Assembly (NCBI RefSeq): GCF_004137085.1
Contig: NZ_QYBC01000004.1
Span: 186,001 to 250,000, forward strand
Length of the DNA stretch: 64,000 nucleotides
Direction of reading: 5' to 3'
Source of the DNA: Lichenibacterium ramalinae
GTDB lineage: Bacteria > Pseudomonadota > Alphaproteobacteria > Rhizobiales > Beijerinckiaceae
Shown here: positions 18,290 to 27,195 of the stretch, piece by piece
How positions within the stretch are numbered: position 1 is the stretch's first letter
How the letters are laid out: each line of letters begins with the position of its first letter
Notes under the pieces: model-generated
Database searches by the model: none
What the model was told of the DNA's origin: nothing
What the model saw: the letters and a program-made list of their open reading frames with translations, nothing else
Made by a program: the position numbers and the translations under genes

Positions 18290-19843
18290 GTGTTCGACTG
18301 GTATATCAGGAAGGTCCCGATCAAGCACAAGCTCGCTTTGGCCTTCGGCACCATCGGTGTCGTGGCGGTCGGCGTCACGGCGGCGGTTTGGTGGCGGGAG
18401 ATCACCATCGCGTCGACCCTGCAGGACCCCGCCCATCGCCAGGCGCTCGACACCCTGGCCAACCTGTCGCTCGTCGCCCTCGCGATCGAGGTCGCCATCA
18501 TCGCCGCCCTGGCGGTCACCTTCATCAGTTGCATCGGCACGCCCTACGTCACCACCGTGCTGCGCATGGAGGCCCTGGCGCGCGGCGACCTCGACAGCCC
18601 GGTCCTGTTCACCGACTACCAGGACTGCGTCGGGCGGATCACCCGCGCCATGCAGACCTTCCGCGACGCCGCCGTCGAGCGCGCCGCGCTCCACGCCGCG
18701 GCCGCGGGCCACCAGGTGGAACTCGACGGACGGCTGCGGGCGACCGAGACGGCCTTCGAGGCCCGCGGCCGGGACCAGAAAGCCGTCGTCGACGCCCTGG
18801 CGCGGGCCCTCGCCGCCCTGTCGTCGGGCGACCTCGCGACGCGGATCGAGGGCGAGGTCGCGCCGGACTACCGCAAGCTGCGCGACGACTTCGACGGGGC
18901 CGTCGCGGCGCTCCAGGACGCCATGACGGCGGTCGCCACGCATGTCGGCAGCATGGGGAACGGCGTCGTGGAGATCGCCCAGGCGGCCGACGAGCTGTCG
19001 CGGCGGACCGAACGGCAGGCGACCTCGCTCGAGGAGACCGCCGCCGCCATCGACGAGGTGTCCGCCACGGTGCGGCACACCGCCGATAGCGCCGGCCGCG
19101 CCCGGGGCGTCGTCGCCGAGGCCCGCGGCGCCGCCGAACGGTCGAGCGCCGTGATGCAGGAGGCCGTCGCCGCCATGAACCGCATCCAGACCTCGTCGCG
19201 CGAGATCGGCCAGATCATCTCGGTCGTCGACGAGATCGCGTTCCAGACCAACCTCCTGGCGCTGAATGCCGGCGTGGAGGCGGCGCGGGCCGGCGAGGCG
19301 GGCCGGGGCTTCGCCGTGGTGGCCTCCGAAGTGCGGGCCCTGGCCCAGCGCTCGGCGGATGCCGCCCGGGAGATCAAGGGCCTCATCTCGACCTCCACCT
19401 CCGAGGTGATGAGCGGCGTCGACCTCGTGACCCGCACGGGCGACATGCTGGGCCGCATCGCCTCGCAGGTCGGCTCCATCGACGTGCTGGTCGGTGAGAT
19501 CGCCGCCTCGGCGGCACAGCAGGCCTCGGCCCTCGGCGAGGTCAATGCCTCCGTCAACGAGATGGACCAGGTGACGCAGCAGAATGCCGCCATGGTGGAG
19601 CAGTCGACGGCCGGCAGCCACCGGCTCGCCGGCGAAGCCGCCGAACTGACGCGACTCATCGGCGCCTTCCGGGGCCTCGGCCAGACGTCCGCCCCGGAGC
19701 GGGCCCCGGCGTCCCGGCCCGCTCCGGTGCCGGCGAGGCCCGCCAAGCCGTCGCGCGCCCGGGCCGTGCTGGCGGCCGTGCGCGGGGGCGGGGCGGCCCG
19801 CAAGCTCGAAGCCGCGGTGAGCGGGGACTGGGCGGAGTTCTGA
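18290..19843 (+). CDS. Methyl-accepting chemotaxis protein
   Basis: About 517 residues from GTG 18290, which has GAGG five bases upstream; an earlier TTG at 18257 is in frame. Helix 1 (about 10-32), a periplasmic loop of only about 25 residues, helix 2 (about 58-80), HAMP-like segments (80-215) and a methyl-accepting signalling domain (230-460) whose hairpin tip reads [20 protein letters not shown] followed by [20 protein letters not shown]. It relays signals to CheA/CheW. With almost no periplasmic domain it probably senses something in the membrane or cytoplasm. The Pro/Ala/Arg-rich C-terminus lacks a CheR-binding pentapeptide. No che genes nearby. Confidence 0.94.
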   Translation: MFDWYIRKVPIKHKLALAFGTIGVVAVGVTAAVWWREITIASTLQDPAHRQALDTLANLSLVALAIEVAIIAALAVTFISCIGTPYVTTVLRMEALARGDLDSPVLFTDYQDCVGRITRAMQTFRDAAVERAALHAAAAGHQVELDGRLRATETAFEARGRDQKAVVDALARALAALSSGDLATRIEGEVAPDYRKLRDDFDGAVAALQDAMTAVATHVGSMGNGVVEIAQAADELSRRTERQATSLEETAAAIDEVSATVRHTADSAGRARGVVAEARGAAERSSAVMQEAVAAMNRIQTSSREIGQIISVVDEIAFQTNLLALNAGVEAARAGEAGRGFAVVASEVRALAQRSADAAREIKGLISTSTSEVMSGVDLVTRTGDMLGRIASQVGSIDVLVGEIAASAAQQASALGEVNASVNEMDQVTQQNAAMVEQSTAGSHRLAGEAAELTRLIGAFRGLGQTSAPERAPASRPAPVPARPAKPSRARAVLAAVRGGGAARKLEAAVSGDWAEF

Positions 19844-19861
19844 CGGCGTGCCATCGGCCGA

Positions 19862-19895
19862 CCGCGACGAGGGGCCATCACCGCCCCGGTCGCGG
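19862..19895 (+). terminator. Hairpin after the chemoreceptor gene
   Basis: CCGCGAC (19862-19868) pairs with GTCGCGG (19889-19895) and GGGGC with GCCCC inside, separated by a small internal loop. It starts 19 bases past the stop codon; no T-run follows. Confidence 0.4.
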
Positions 19896-20012
19896 CGAGC
19901 ACGCCTAACCCGTTCGGCGCCTCGGCTCCAGCTCCGAATCGAGAGCAGTTTCATCGGCTTGAAATCGCCGCGGCGATTCCAACACGGCCGATGATGCTTT
20001 AGACAGGGAGCC

Positions 20013-20933
20013 ATGACCCTCGATGCCGCCACCCGCGACGAACTCGAAGCGCTGCTGCGCTGGTACGTCGACATGGGCGTCGACATCGCGGTCGATGCCG
20101 TCCCCCACGACCGCTTCGCCGAGGCCGCAGCGGCCAGGCCCGAGCCCCGCGCCGCCGGAGCGGCCGCCCAGCCCTCCGCTGCCGCGGGCCTGCCAGGGCT
20201 CGCCGCGCCAGCTCTCCTCGGCGGCACCGCCGCACCATCTCTCCTCGGCGGCGCCGCCGCATCATCGCTCCTCGGCGGCGCCGCCGCACCATCTCTTCTC
20301 GGCGGCGCCGCCGCCCTGTCGGCCGATCTGGCGGCGCGGTCGGCCCGCGAGGCCGCGGCGGGTGCGGCGACGCTCGACGAGCTCAAGGCAGTGCTGGAAG
20401 CCTTCGAGGGCTGCAGCCTGAAGGCCACGGCGACCCGGCTCGCCTTCTCGGACGGGGATCCCGGCGGCCGCGTCATGGCGGTGGGCGAGGCGCCCGGGGC
20501 CGAGGAGGACCGGCAGGGACGACCCTTCTCGGGCCGTTCCGGCCAGCTCCTCGACCGCATGCTGGCCGCCATCGGCCTCGATCGCAGCCAGGTCTACGTG
20601 GCCAACGTCGTGCCGTGGCGCCCGCCCGGCAACCGCACGCCCACTCCCCAGGAGGTGGCCATCTGCCGCCCCTTCATCACCCGGCAGATCGAACTGGCCG
20701 ATCCCGATTTCCTGCTCTGCCTGGGAGGCCCTTCGGCGCAGAGCCTGCTCGGCTCGAAGGAGGGCATCATGCGGCTGCGCGGGCGCTGGCACGACTTCGA
20801 CTCGGGGGCGCGCGTGGTGCGCGCCATGCCGATGCTCCACCCCGCCTACCTGCTGCGCCAGCCCGCCCACAAGAAGCTGGCCTGGGCCGACCTGCGCGCC
20901 CTGCGCAAGGCGATGGACGCCGCCCCGCCCTGA
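20013..20933 (+). CDS. Uracil-DNA glycosylase, family 4-like, with a repeat-filled N-terminal linker
   Basis: A 306-residue base-excision repair enzyme. The catalytic domain (about 125-300) has motif A GEAPGAEEDRQGRPF (158-172), RPPGNRTPTPQE (203-214) and motif B MLHPAYLLR (274-282), all typical of family 4 UDG. Three of the four usual cluster cysteines are seen (C134, C218, C236); the position three residues before C134 is F131 where classical members have Cys, so the [4Fe-4S] cluster may be atypical. Residues 1-32 match the conserved N-terminus of alphaproteobacterial homologues, then residues 68-101 are a tandem nonapeptide repeat (LLGGxAAxS) not expected in the family. ATG 20013. Confidence 0.88.
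   Translation: MTLDAATRDELEALLRWYVDMGVDIAVDAVPHDRFAEAAAARPEPRAAGAAAQPSAAAGLPGLAAPALLGGTAAPSLLGGAAASSLLGGAAAPSLLGGAAALSADLAARSAREAAAGAATLDELKAVLEAFEGCSLKATATRLAFSDGDPGGRVMAVGEAPGAEEDRQGRPFSGRSGQLLDRMLAAIGLDRSQVYVANVVPWRPPGNRTPTPQEVAICRPFITRQIELADPDFLLCLGGPSAQSLLGSKEGIMRLRGRWHDFDSGARVVRAMPMLHPAYLLRQPAHKKLAWADLRALRKAMDAAPP
20214..20315 (+). repeat. 27-bp in-frame minisatellite inside the glycosylase gene
   Basis: Three full copies (20214-20240, 20241-20267, 20268-20294) and one partial copy (20295-20315) of a unit starting CTCCTCGGCGGCGCCGCCGC and ending with ACCATCT or a close variant. Copies differ by one to four bases. The unit is nine codons, so copy-number change would keep the frame and only lengthen or shorten the linker. 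Confidence 0.93.
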
Positions 20934-20973
20934 CGGCGACACTGTCGTGGGGCAGGCAGGCCGACGGGGACGC

Positions 20974-21043
20974 GGCGGCTCGGGGTTGCAGGCTCGGAGC
21001 TGCAGGCCCGGAGCTGCAGGCCCGATGATGCAGGCTTGGAGGG
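20974..21043 (+). repeat. 14-bp tandem repeat upstream of the antiporter gene
   Basis: Four clear 14-bp units at 20988-21001, 21002-21015, 21016-21029 and 21030-21043, each starting GCAGGC and continuing TCGGAGCT, CCGGAGCT, CCGATGAT or TTGGAGGG; a weaker copy lies at 20974-20987. The last unit supplies the GGAGGG ribosome binding site of the antiporter starting at 21050. It fills most of the 116-base gap after the glycosylase gene. Confidence 0.85.
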
Positions 21044-21049
21044 ACAGGC

Positions 21050-22828
21050 ATGGCGGGGCAGGCATTGCCGGAAGGCACGCGGGAACTGCTGCTGTTCCTG
21101 GGGACCGCCGGCATCGCCGTCCCGCTGTTCAGCCGCTTGCGCGTCAGCCCCGTCCTGGGCTTCCTCATCGCCGGCGTCGCGCTCGGCCCCTTCGGTCTCG
21201 GCGCGCTGGCGTCGGCCGTGCCGGCCCTGTCGCTCCTGGCCATCACCGAGGCGCACCGGCTCGAAGGCATCGGCGAACTCGGCGTGGTCTTCCTGCTCTT
21301 CATGGTGGGGCTGGAGCTGTCGTTCGAGCGCCTGTCGCGGCTGCGGCGCCTCGTGTTCGGCTTCGGCGCGCTGCAGCTCGCCGGCTCGGCCGCCCTCGTG
21401 GCCCTGCCGGCCGCCCTGCTCGGGCTGCCGCCCGCCGGCGCGATCGTCCTCGGACTCGCCCTGGCCCTGTCGTCGACGGCCGTGACGGTGCCGGTCCTGG
21501 CGGAGCGCAAGCACCTCAACTCGACGGCGGGCCGCACGGTCTTCTCGGTCCTGCTGTTCCAGGACCTCGCCGTGGCGCCGCTGCTCTTCACCATCACGGC
21601 CCTGTCCACCCCGCGGGGCGGCGGGCTCGGGGTGGAACTCCTCGTCACGCTGGGTCCGGCCGTGCTGGCCTTGGGGTTCATCGTGCTGCTCGGGCGCCTC
21701 GTGCTCCGCCCGCTCTTCCACGTCGTGGCGGCGACGCGGTCGACCGAGTTCTTCATGGCGGCCTGCCTGCTCGTCGTCATCGGCACCGGCGCCGTTGCGG
21801 TGGCGGGCGGCCTCTCCATGTCGCTCGGCGCCTTCCTGGCCGGCCTGCTGCTGGCCGAAACCGAGTTCCGGCGCGAGATCGAGGTCACGATCGAGCCGTT
21901 CAAGGGGCTTCTGCTCGGCCTGTTCTTCGTCACCATCGGGGTCGGCCTCGACCTCGGCGCCGTCCTGGCCCGGCCCGACCTCGTCCTGCTTCTCGGGCTC
22001 GGCGTCGTCGCCGTGAAGGCGCTGCTGGTCTACGCGGCGGGGCGGCTCTTCCGCCTTCCCCGGGGCGTTTCCGCCGAGGTGGCGCTTCTGCTCGGCCCGA
22101 GCGGCGAATTCGCCTTCGTCCTCGTGGGTCAGGCCGCCGCGGCCGGCCTGCTGCCGGCGTCCCTGGCCCACATCACCACCGTGTCCGTCACCCTGACCAT
22201 GATGCTGATCCCGGCGCTGGCGCGGTTCGGCGAGCGGCTCGGCCGCAGGCCCGCCGCGCCCCAGCTGCCGGCGGAACCGCCGCCCGAGGACGGCGAGGCG
22301 CGCGTCATCATCGTGGGCTACGGGCGCGTCGGTCGCCTCGTCGGCGAGATGGTGGCGCTGCACGGCCTGCCGTTCATCGCGGTCGACGGCGACGCGCGGC
22401 TGGTGCGCCGCGAGCGTGACGCGGGGGTGCCGGTCTATTACGGGGACGCGACGCGGCACGACTTCCTGGCGCGATGCGGGCTCGACACGGCCCGGGGCCT
22501 CGTCCTCACCCTCAACGACCCGCGCGTCGCCGAGGAGGTGGTGACGGCTGCCCGGGCCGCGCGCGCCGACCTCACCATTGTGGCGCGGGCACGCGACGCC
22601 GAGCAGGCCCGCCGCCTCTACGACCTCGGCGCCACCGATGCCGTGCCCGAAACCATCGAGGCCAGCCTGCAGCTCAGCGAGGCCGCCCTCGTCGACATGG
22701 GCGTGCCGGCCGGACTCGTGATCGCCTCCGTCCACGAGAAGCGCGACGCCTTCCGCAAGCTGCTGAACGAGAAGCAGCCCGACGGGCGCGAGCGCCGTGC
22801 CATCCGTCGCGCGGTGCGGCGTGGGTGA
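21050..22828 (+). CDS. KefB-like monovalent cation:proton antiporter (CPA2 family)
   Basis: A 592-residue inner-membrane transporter. Residues 10-390 are the Na+/H+-exchanger fold with about 12-13 helices (RVSPVLGFLIAGVALGPFGL, FLLFMVGLELSFERLSRLRR, LALSSTAVTVPVLAERKHLN, VLLFQDLAVAPLL). Residues 418-540 are a TrkA-N/RCK nucleotide-binding domain (RVIIVGYGRVGRLVGEMVAL, VYYGDATRHDFL). Kef systems export K+ in exchange for H+, protecting against electrophiles when glutathione adducts bind the RCK domain; the gating ligand here is unknown. The N-terminus up to ATG 21050 follows GGAGGGACAGGC, the last 14-bp repeat unit. Confidence 0.92.
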   Translation: MAGQALPEGTRELLLFLGTAGIAVPLFSRLRVSPVLGFLIAGVALGPFGLGALASAVPALSLLAITEAHRLEGIGELGVVFLLFMVGLELSFERLSRLRRLVFGFGALQLAGSAALVALPAALLGLPPAGAIVLGLALALSSTAVTVPVLAERKHLNSTAGRTVFSVLLFQDLAVAPLLFTITALSTPRGGGLGVELLVTLGPAVLALGFIVLLGRLVLRPLFHVVAATRSTEFFMAACLLVVIGTGAVAVAGGLSMSLGAFLAGLLLAETEFRREIEVTIEPFKGLLLGLFFVTIGVGLDLGAVLARPDLVLLLGLGVVAVKALLVYAAGRLFRLPRGVSAEVALLLGPSGEFAFVLVGQAAAAGLLPASLAHITTVSVTLTMMLIPALARFGERLGRRPAAPQLPAEPPPEDGEARVIIVGYGRVGRLVGEMVALHGLPFIAVDGDARLVRRERDAGVPVYYGDATRHDFLARCGLDTARGLVLTLNDPRVAEEVVTAARAARADLTIVARARDAEQARRLYDLGATDAVPETIEASLQLSEAALVDMGVPAGLVIASVHEKRDAFRKLLNEKQPDGRERRAIRRAVRRG

Positions 22829-22882
22829 GCCGAGGCTCATTCGTCATGGCCCTGTCGCCCGTCCTGCGGCACAAGGGACGGC

Positions 22883-23866
22883 ATGATCACGCTCTACGAT
22901 TCGGCGGTCCGTCCCCGCGAGGTCGCGACCCACGCCCCCACCCTGGCGCTGCCCCAGGGGACCCTCTGGGTCGACCTGATCGACCCGTCCGACGACGAGG
23001 ACGCCCGCGTCGAGCGCGCCACCAACCTCGTCCTGCCGCGTGCCCAGCAGCTGGCCGAGATCGAGACGTCGAGCCGGCTCGTCGTCGAGGGCGACGTGCT
23101 GCTGATGTCGACCCCGGTGCTCTACCGTGAAGAGGGCGAGCTGCACACCATCCCGGTCGGCTTCGTGCTGGGGCAGCATCTCGTCGTGACGGTGCGGGCC
23201 CATGCGCTGAAGAGCTTCGCCGACTACGTCGAGGGCCGGCGCGGTGCGCTGGCGCTGGAGGGGCCCGTCGACGTCCTGCTGGGGCTGCTCGACAGCATCA
23301 TCGCCCGCATGGCCGACGGCATGGAGGCGGTGGGGGCGGAGCTCGATTGCGTGTCGAGGGAGATCTTCGGTCTGTCCCATGCCGAGGACCGGCACAAGCC
23401 GGTGCGCACCGAGCGGCGCCTGAGCAACACGCTGCAGACGATCGGGCGCGGCGGCGACACCACCTCCCACGCCCGCGACAGCCTGCTCGGCCTCAACCGC
23501 CTGCTGACGTTCCTGGCCACCAAGGGCGGGGATCGCATCACGCCCGACCACCGCGAGCGCATCGAGGTGCTGAGGCAGGACGTGGCGGCGCTCGGCGACT
23601 ACGAGACGCGGCTCACCGACAAGGTGCAGTTCCTGCTCGATTCGACGCTGGGCTTCGTCAACATCGAGCAGAACCGCACCTTCAAGCTGCTCACCATCGC
23701 TTCCGTCATCGGCATCCCGCCGACCTTCGTGGTCGGGCTCTACGGCATGAACTTCAAGAACATGCCCGAACTCGACTGGCACTACGGCTACCAGTGGGGT
23801 CTGTCGCTGACGCTGATCAGCATCGTGGTGCCGGTCGTGTGGCTGAAGGTGAAGGGCTGGTTCTGA
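22883..23866 (+). CDS. CorA-like divalent metal transporter
   Basis: A 327-residue member of the 2-TM-GxN family. A long cytoplasmic domain (1-265) precedes two C-terminal helices; the selectivity motif YGMNFKNMPELDW follows helix 1 and is the hallmark of CorA Mg2+/Co2+ channels, and the end is basic and aromatic (WLKVKGWF). ATG 22883 with GGGACGGC upstream. CorA and ZntB cannot be separated with confidence, but GMN with the MPE(L)xW loop fits CorA better. Only 54 bases after the antiporter gene, so possibly co-transcribed. Confidence 0.92.
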   Translation: MITLYDSAVRPREVATHAPTLALPQGTLWVDLIDPSDDEDARVERATNLVLPRAQQLAEIETSSRLVVEGDVLLMSTPVLYREEGELHTIPVGFVLGQHLVVTVRAHALKSFADYVEGRRGALALEGPVDVLLGLLDSIIARMADGMEAVGAELDCVSREIFGLSHAEDRHKPVRTERRLSNTLQTIGRGGDTTSHARDSLLGLNRLLTFLATKGGDRITPDHRERIEVLRQDVAALGDYETRLTDKVQFLLDSTLGFVNIEQNRTFKLLTIASVIGIPPTFVVGLYGMNFKNMPELDWHYGYQWGLSLTLISIVVPVVWLKVKGWF

Positions 23867-23876
23867 GCCGGCACCG

Positions 23877-24299
23877 TCACAGGCGGGCCAGGGTGGCGGG
23901 ATCGGGCTCGCCGCCGAAGAACCGTTGCAGGGCGGCGGGGAACCGGGCATCGCCGGGGGCGGCCCGCCCGAACAGCGTCATCGACGACCTGAACTTCACG
24001 TCGTCGGGCGACCCCAGGATGGCGGTGATGCCGCGCCCCTCGACGGCCAGCACGAGCTCGGTGCAACGCCCGAGCCGGGCGCCCAGGACGGGATGGGCGT
24101 GATAGGCCTGGGCCTCGGCCAGCGAGCCGATGGCGAAGCGCTGCGCCATGGCGCTGAAGCCGAGGCCGGCGACCTGCGGGAACACGAACCACATCCAGTG
24201 GCTCCGCTTCCGCCCGGCCGCGAGTTCGGCCAGCACGGTGTCGATGACCGGCGCCTGCGCGTCGAGGAAGCGTTCGAGACCGTGGGGATCGACGTCCAT
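23877..24299 (-). CDS. DUF1810 family protein
   Basis: A 140-residue soluble protein of the DUF1810 family: LERFLDAQAPVIDTVLAELA, KRSHWMWFVFPQVAGLG with the conserved W-M-W-F-V-F-P-Q core, YHAHPVLGARLGRC and SPDDVKFRSSMTLFG are all diagnostic. The family is calpastatin-like in some annotations, but no molecular function is established. ATG 24299 preceded by GGGAGCCA. Convergent with the CorA gene, ten bases apart, and divergent from proB. Confidence 0.92.
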   Translation of the reverse strand: MDVDPHGLERFLDAQAPVIDTVLAELAAGRKRSHWMWFVFPQVAGLGFSAMAQRFAIGSLAEAQAYHAHPVLGARLGRCTELVLAVEGRGITAILGSPDDVKFRSSMTLFGRAAPGDARFPAALQRFFGGEPDPATLARL

Positions 24300-24354
24300 G
24301 GCTGGCTCCCGCCCGTTGACTGGAGCCCAACGCCCGCCACCGGCGTCGCGTTGC

Positions 24355-24360
24355 TTGACA
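24355..24360 (+). promoter_or_regulatory. Candidate -35 element of proB
   Basis: A perfect TTGACA sits 56 bases upstream of the proB start in the 116-base gap between divergent genes. No good -10 hexamer is visible 16-18 bases downstream, so this is weak. Confidence 0.25.
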
Positions 24361-24415
24361 AAGCCGGGCCCGGGCGCGAAGGCGCGCGTTCACCGGCGCC
24401 CGGACCCGACCCGAC

Positions 24416-25537
24416 ATGATTCCCACGCTCGACCGCTTCCGCCGGATCGTCATCAAGGTCGGCTCGTCGCTCGTGGTGGATGCCGCCGCCGGCACCCCCC
24501 GACGCGCCTGGCTCGAGGCGCTGGCCGACGACATCGCGGCGCTGCACCGCTCCGGCGCCGACGTCGCCGTGGTGTCGTCGGGCGCCATCGCGCTCGGGCG
24601 GCGGGTGCTGAGGCTGCCGGCCGGCGCGTTGAAGCTCGACGACAGCCAGGCGGCGGCGGCGGTCGGCCAGATCGCGCTGGCGCGCACCTGGGCCGAGGTC
24701 CTGGCGGCGCGGGGCATCACGGCCGGGCAGGTCCTCATCACGCCGGGCGACACCGAGGAGCGCCGCCGCTACCTCAACGCCCGCGCCACGATGGGGCGCC
24801 TGTTCGCGCTGCGCGCCGTGCCGGTCATCAACGAGAACGACACGGTGGCGACGAGCGAGATCCGCTACGGCGACAACGACCGGCTGGCGGCGCGCGTCGC
24901 CACCATGGCGTCGGCCGACCTCCTGGTGCTGCTCAGTGACATCGACGGCCTCTACACGGCGCCCCCCGCCCAGGACCCGGCCGCCACGCTGATCCCGCTG
25001 GTGGAGCGCATCGACGCCGCCGTCGAGGCCATGGCGGGCGGCGCGGCATCGATCGATTCGCGCGGCGGCATGCGCACCAAGGTGGAGGCCGCCAAGATCG
25101 CGACCTCGGGCGGCACCCACATGGTGATCGCCGATGGCCGGGTGTTCCAGCCGCTCGCCCGCATCCGCGAGGGCGGCCGCTGCACCTGGTTCACCACGGC
25201 CTCGAATCCCCGCACCGCCCGCAAGGTGTGGATCGGCGGCACGCTGGAGCCGCGCGGCACCGTGGTGGTCGACGAGGGCGCGGCGCGGGCCCTCGGCCAG
25301 GGGGCGAGCCTGCTGCCGGCCGGGGTCGTCGCCGTGACGGGCGACTTCGTCCGCGGCGACTGCGTGCGCATCCTCGATCACCTCGGCAACGAACTCGGCC
25401 GCGGCCTGTCGGCCTATGACGGCGAGACCGCGACGCGGCTCATCGGCCACAACAGCCGTGACATCGAAGGCCTGACGGGCGCCAGCGGCCGCGCCGAGAT
25501 GATCCACCGCGACGACATGGCGCTTCGGGCCGACTGA
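24416..25537 (+). CDS. proB: Glutamate 5-kinase
   Basis: A 373-residue cytoplasmic kinase making gamma-glutamyl phosphate, the first step of proline synthesis. Residues 8-255 are the amino-acid kinase domain ([64 protein letters not shown]); residues 278-365 are the C-terminal PUA domain. All substrate-binding motifs are intact. ATG 24416. proA is not adjacent; an obgE-proB-proA arrangement common in the order is not seen here. The stop is 9 bases from the stop of the convergent dehydrogenase. Confidence 0.98.
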   Translation: MIPTLDRFRRIVIKVGSSLVVDAAAGTPRRAWLEALADDIAALHRSGADVAVVSSGAIALGRRVLRLPAGALKLDDSQAAAAVGQIALARTWAEVLAARGITAGQVLITPGDTEERRRYLNARATMGRLFALRAVPVINENDTVATSEIRYGDNDRLAARVATMASADLLVLLSDIDGLYTAPPAQDPAATLIPLVERIDAAVEAMAGGAASIDSRGGMRTKVEAAKIATSGGTHMVIADGRVFQPLARIREGGRCTWFTTASNPRTARKVWIGGTLEPRGTVVVDEGAARALGQGASLLPAGVVAVTGDFVRGDCVRILDHLGNELGRGLSAYDGETATRLIGHNSRDIEGLTGASGRAEMIHRDDMALRAD

Positions 25538-25546
25538 CCGGGGGCA

Positions 25547-26518
25547 TCATCCTTCCAGCACCCGGACCGGCGTGCCGGCCCGCCAGGCCGCCACGGCCTC
25601 GACCATCTGGGGAAAGGCCGCCGCATAGGTGGCCTGGCTGACGTAGCCGATGTGCGGCGTCGCCAGGACGTTCGGCAGCGTGCGGAACGGGTGATCGAGC
25701 GGCAGCGGCTCCGTTTCGAAGACGTCGAGCCCCGCGCCGGCGAGCCGCCCCGCGCTCAGCGCCGCGATCAGCGCCGCCTCGTCGACGATCGGCCCGCGCG
25801 ACGTGTTCACGAGATGCGCCGAGGGCTTCATCAGGGCGAGTTCGCGCGCCCCGACGAGCCCGCGCGTGCGCTCGCCGAGCTTGAGGTGCACGGTCAGCAC
25901 GTCGGCTTCGCGGAACAGCGCGTCCTTGTCGACGCGCTCGACCCCCACGGCGGCGGCGTCCTCGGCCGCGAGGTTCTGGCTCCAGGCGATCACGCGCATG
26001 CCGAAGACCCGGCCGAACTCCGCCACCCGCCGGCCGATCTTGCCGAGCCCCAGCACCGCCAGCGTCCTGCCCTTGAGGTCCGTCCCGAGCCCGACCTGCC
26101 AGGCGCCGGCCCGGACCGAGGCCGCCTGCCGGACGATGCCGCGCGTCGAGCCCAGCACGAGGCCCCAGGTCAGCGCCGGCGTGGCGTCGGGGTCGCCGCC
26201 CGCCGTGCCGCAGACCGGGATGCCGCGCGCCCGGCATGCCGCGACATCGATCGCGGCGTTCCACAGCCCCATCGTGACGACGAGCTTCAGCCGGGGCAGG
26301 GCGGCGACGAGCGCCGCATCGAGCGGCGTCCGCTCGCGGATCAGCACCAGGACGTCGAAGGGGGCGAGGCGCGCCGCCAGCGCGGCCCGGTCCTCCACAT
26401 GGTCGTGGAACGCCACGACCTCCGCGCCCGCGAGGTCGTCCCAGTCGGCGAGGCTCCGCGCCACGGCCTGGTAGTCGTCGAGGATGGCGATGCGCAGCGG
26501 AGTCGGGTGGTCGGTCAT
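25547..26518 (-). CDS. D-2-hydroxyacid dehydrogenase family protein
   Basis: A 323-residue NAD(P)-dependent dehydrogenase. The Rossmann motif is LAVLGLGKIGRRVAEFGRVF at about 155-174; the catalytic Arg lies in VNTSRGPIVDEAAL, the Glu in DVFETEPLP and the His in VLATPHIGYVS, a complete R-E-H triad. The N-terminal lid is MTDHPTPLRIAILDDYQAVA. Substrate (phosphoglycerate, glyoxylate, other 2-keto acids) cannot be told; the DDYQ-type N-terminus is shared with a subgroup annotated only generically. ATG 26518 is preferred to an upstream in-frame start at 26569 which adds a Pro/Arg-rich leader. Confidence 0.93.
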   Translation of the reverse strand: MTDHPTPLRIAILDDYQAVARSLADWDDLAGAEVVAFHDHVEDRAALAARLAPFDVLVLIRERTPLDAALVAALPRLKLVVTMGLWNAAIDVAACRARGIPVCGTAGGDPDATPALTWGLVLGSTRGIVRQAASVRAGAWQVGLGTDLKGRTLAVLGLGKIGRRVAEFGRVFGMRVIAWSQNLAAEDAAAVGVERVDKDALFREADVLTVHLKLGERTRGLVGARELALMKPSAHLVNTSRGPIVDEAALIAALSAGRLAGAGLDVFETEPLPLDHPFRTLPNVLATPHIGYVSQATYAAAFPQMVEAVAAWRAGTPVRVLEG

Positions 26519-27195
26519 GGGGCACCGGGCTGGACGGGCCGGCGCGGGACGTGCCGGACGCTCCGTCAACGCCCGTCCGGCCCCGGCGGATCGCCCGCCG
26601 CCACGGCGGCTGCCGGGCCACGGAATTGCCCAAGCCTTTCCGAAGCTTGACGCACCCGGTCTGCGACGAAAAAACCGCGAGAAAAGTCTTGTGCCGAGGG
26701 GCCGTTTTCCTTATCTGTCGCCTTGCCCAATTTCGCACGTGCCTGTGGTCGCGTGTCGGTTGGCGGGGTTCGGACAAGAGGCCGATAAACCGTCAGATCC
26801 AACCGGCAGCCGGAGGCGAACCGGCGAACCCCGTCTCAAACGGGGGACGCGACTTAAAGCAACGACGGACCGGGCTTTTTCGTCTCTGTCGACCCTCCAA
26901 AGGTCGACGTACCGAAGAGGCTTGTCTTTCTTGCCGGGCGTGCGGAAGGGACTCCCCTTCCAATCGATGGCTCTTCACGGAACGGCGTTTCGCCGTGCCG
27001 CGTCTTGCCAACGGCGCAGCATCTGATCGGCACGTCGCCGATCCACGTTCCGCGTGGGTCGTCGGTCCGGCCGGTCGCGGTTGGCCATGTCTTGTTGCCG
27101 CTCGCGTCCTCCACCGCGCGTGCGAACGGCGATGTATGTCCCCGCACCCTTTCCCAGTCAGTTCGGCGCCTCGCGGCGCCAAAAGGGATGCCGCC
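26519..27195 (+). promoter_or_regulatory. Long structured 5' leader of ornithine decarboxylase (candidate speF-type element)
   Basis: 677 bases without a convincing gene precede the decarboxylase. From about 26800 on, several perfect stem-loops follow one another: 26829-26845 (CCCCGT/ACGGGG), 26888-26908 (GTCGACC/GGTCGAC, 7-nt loop), 26944-26961 (GGAAGGG/CCCTTCC), 26982-26996 (ACGGCG/CGCCGT, TTT loop) and 27043-27057 (CCACG/CGTGG). Alphaproteobacterial ornithine decarboxylase genes are known to carry a conserved leader RNA, the speF motif (Rfam). Position, gene and length fit; I cannot align it here. Confidence 0.5.
26689..26718 (+). promoter_or_regulatory. Candidate promoter of the decarboxylase leader
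   Basis: TTGTGC (26689-26694) and TATCTG (26713-26718) are 18 bases apart, downstream of an A-rich stretch (26668-26686). This would start a transcript near 26725 and give a leader of about 470 bases. A second -35-like TTGACG lies at 26647. Both matches are partial. Confidence 0.3.

Noticed and set aside
20214-21043. CRISPR array
   Set aside because: The repeats are direct tandem units of 27 and 14 bases without spacers, one of them in a coding frame.
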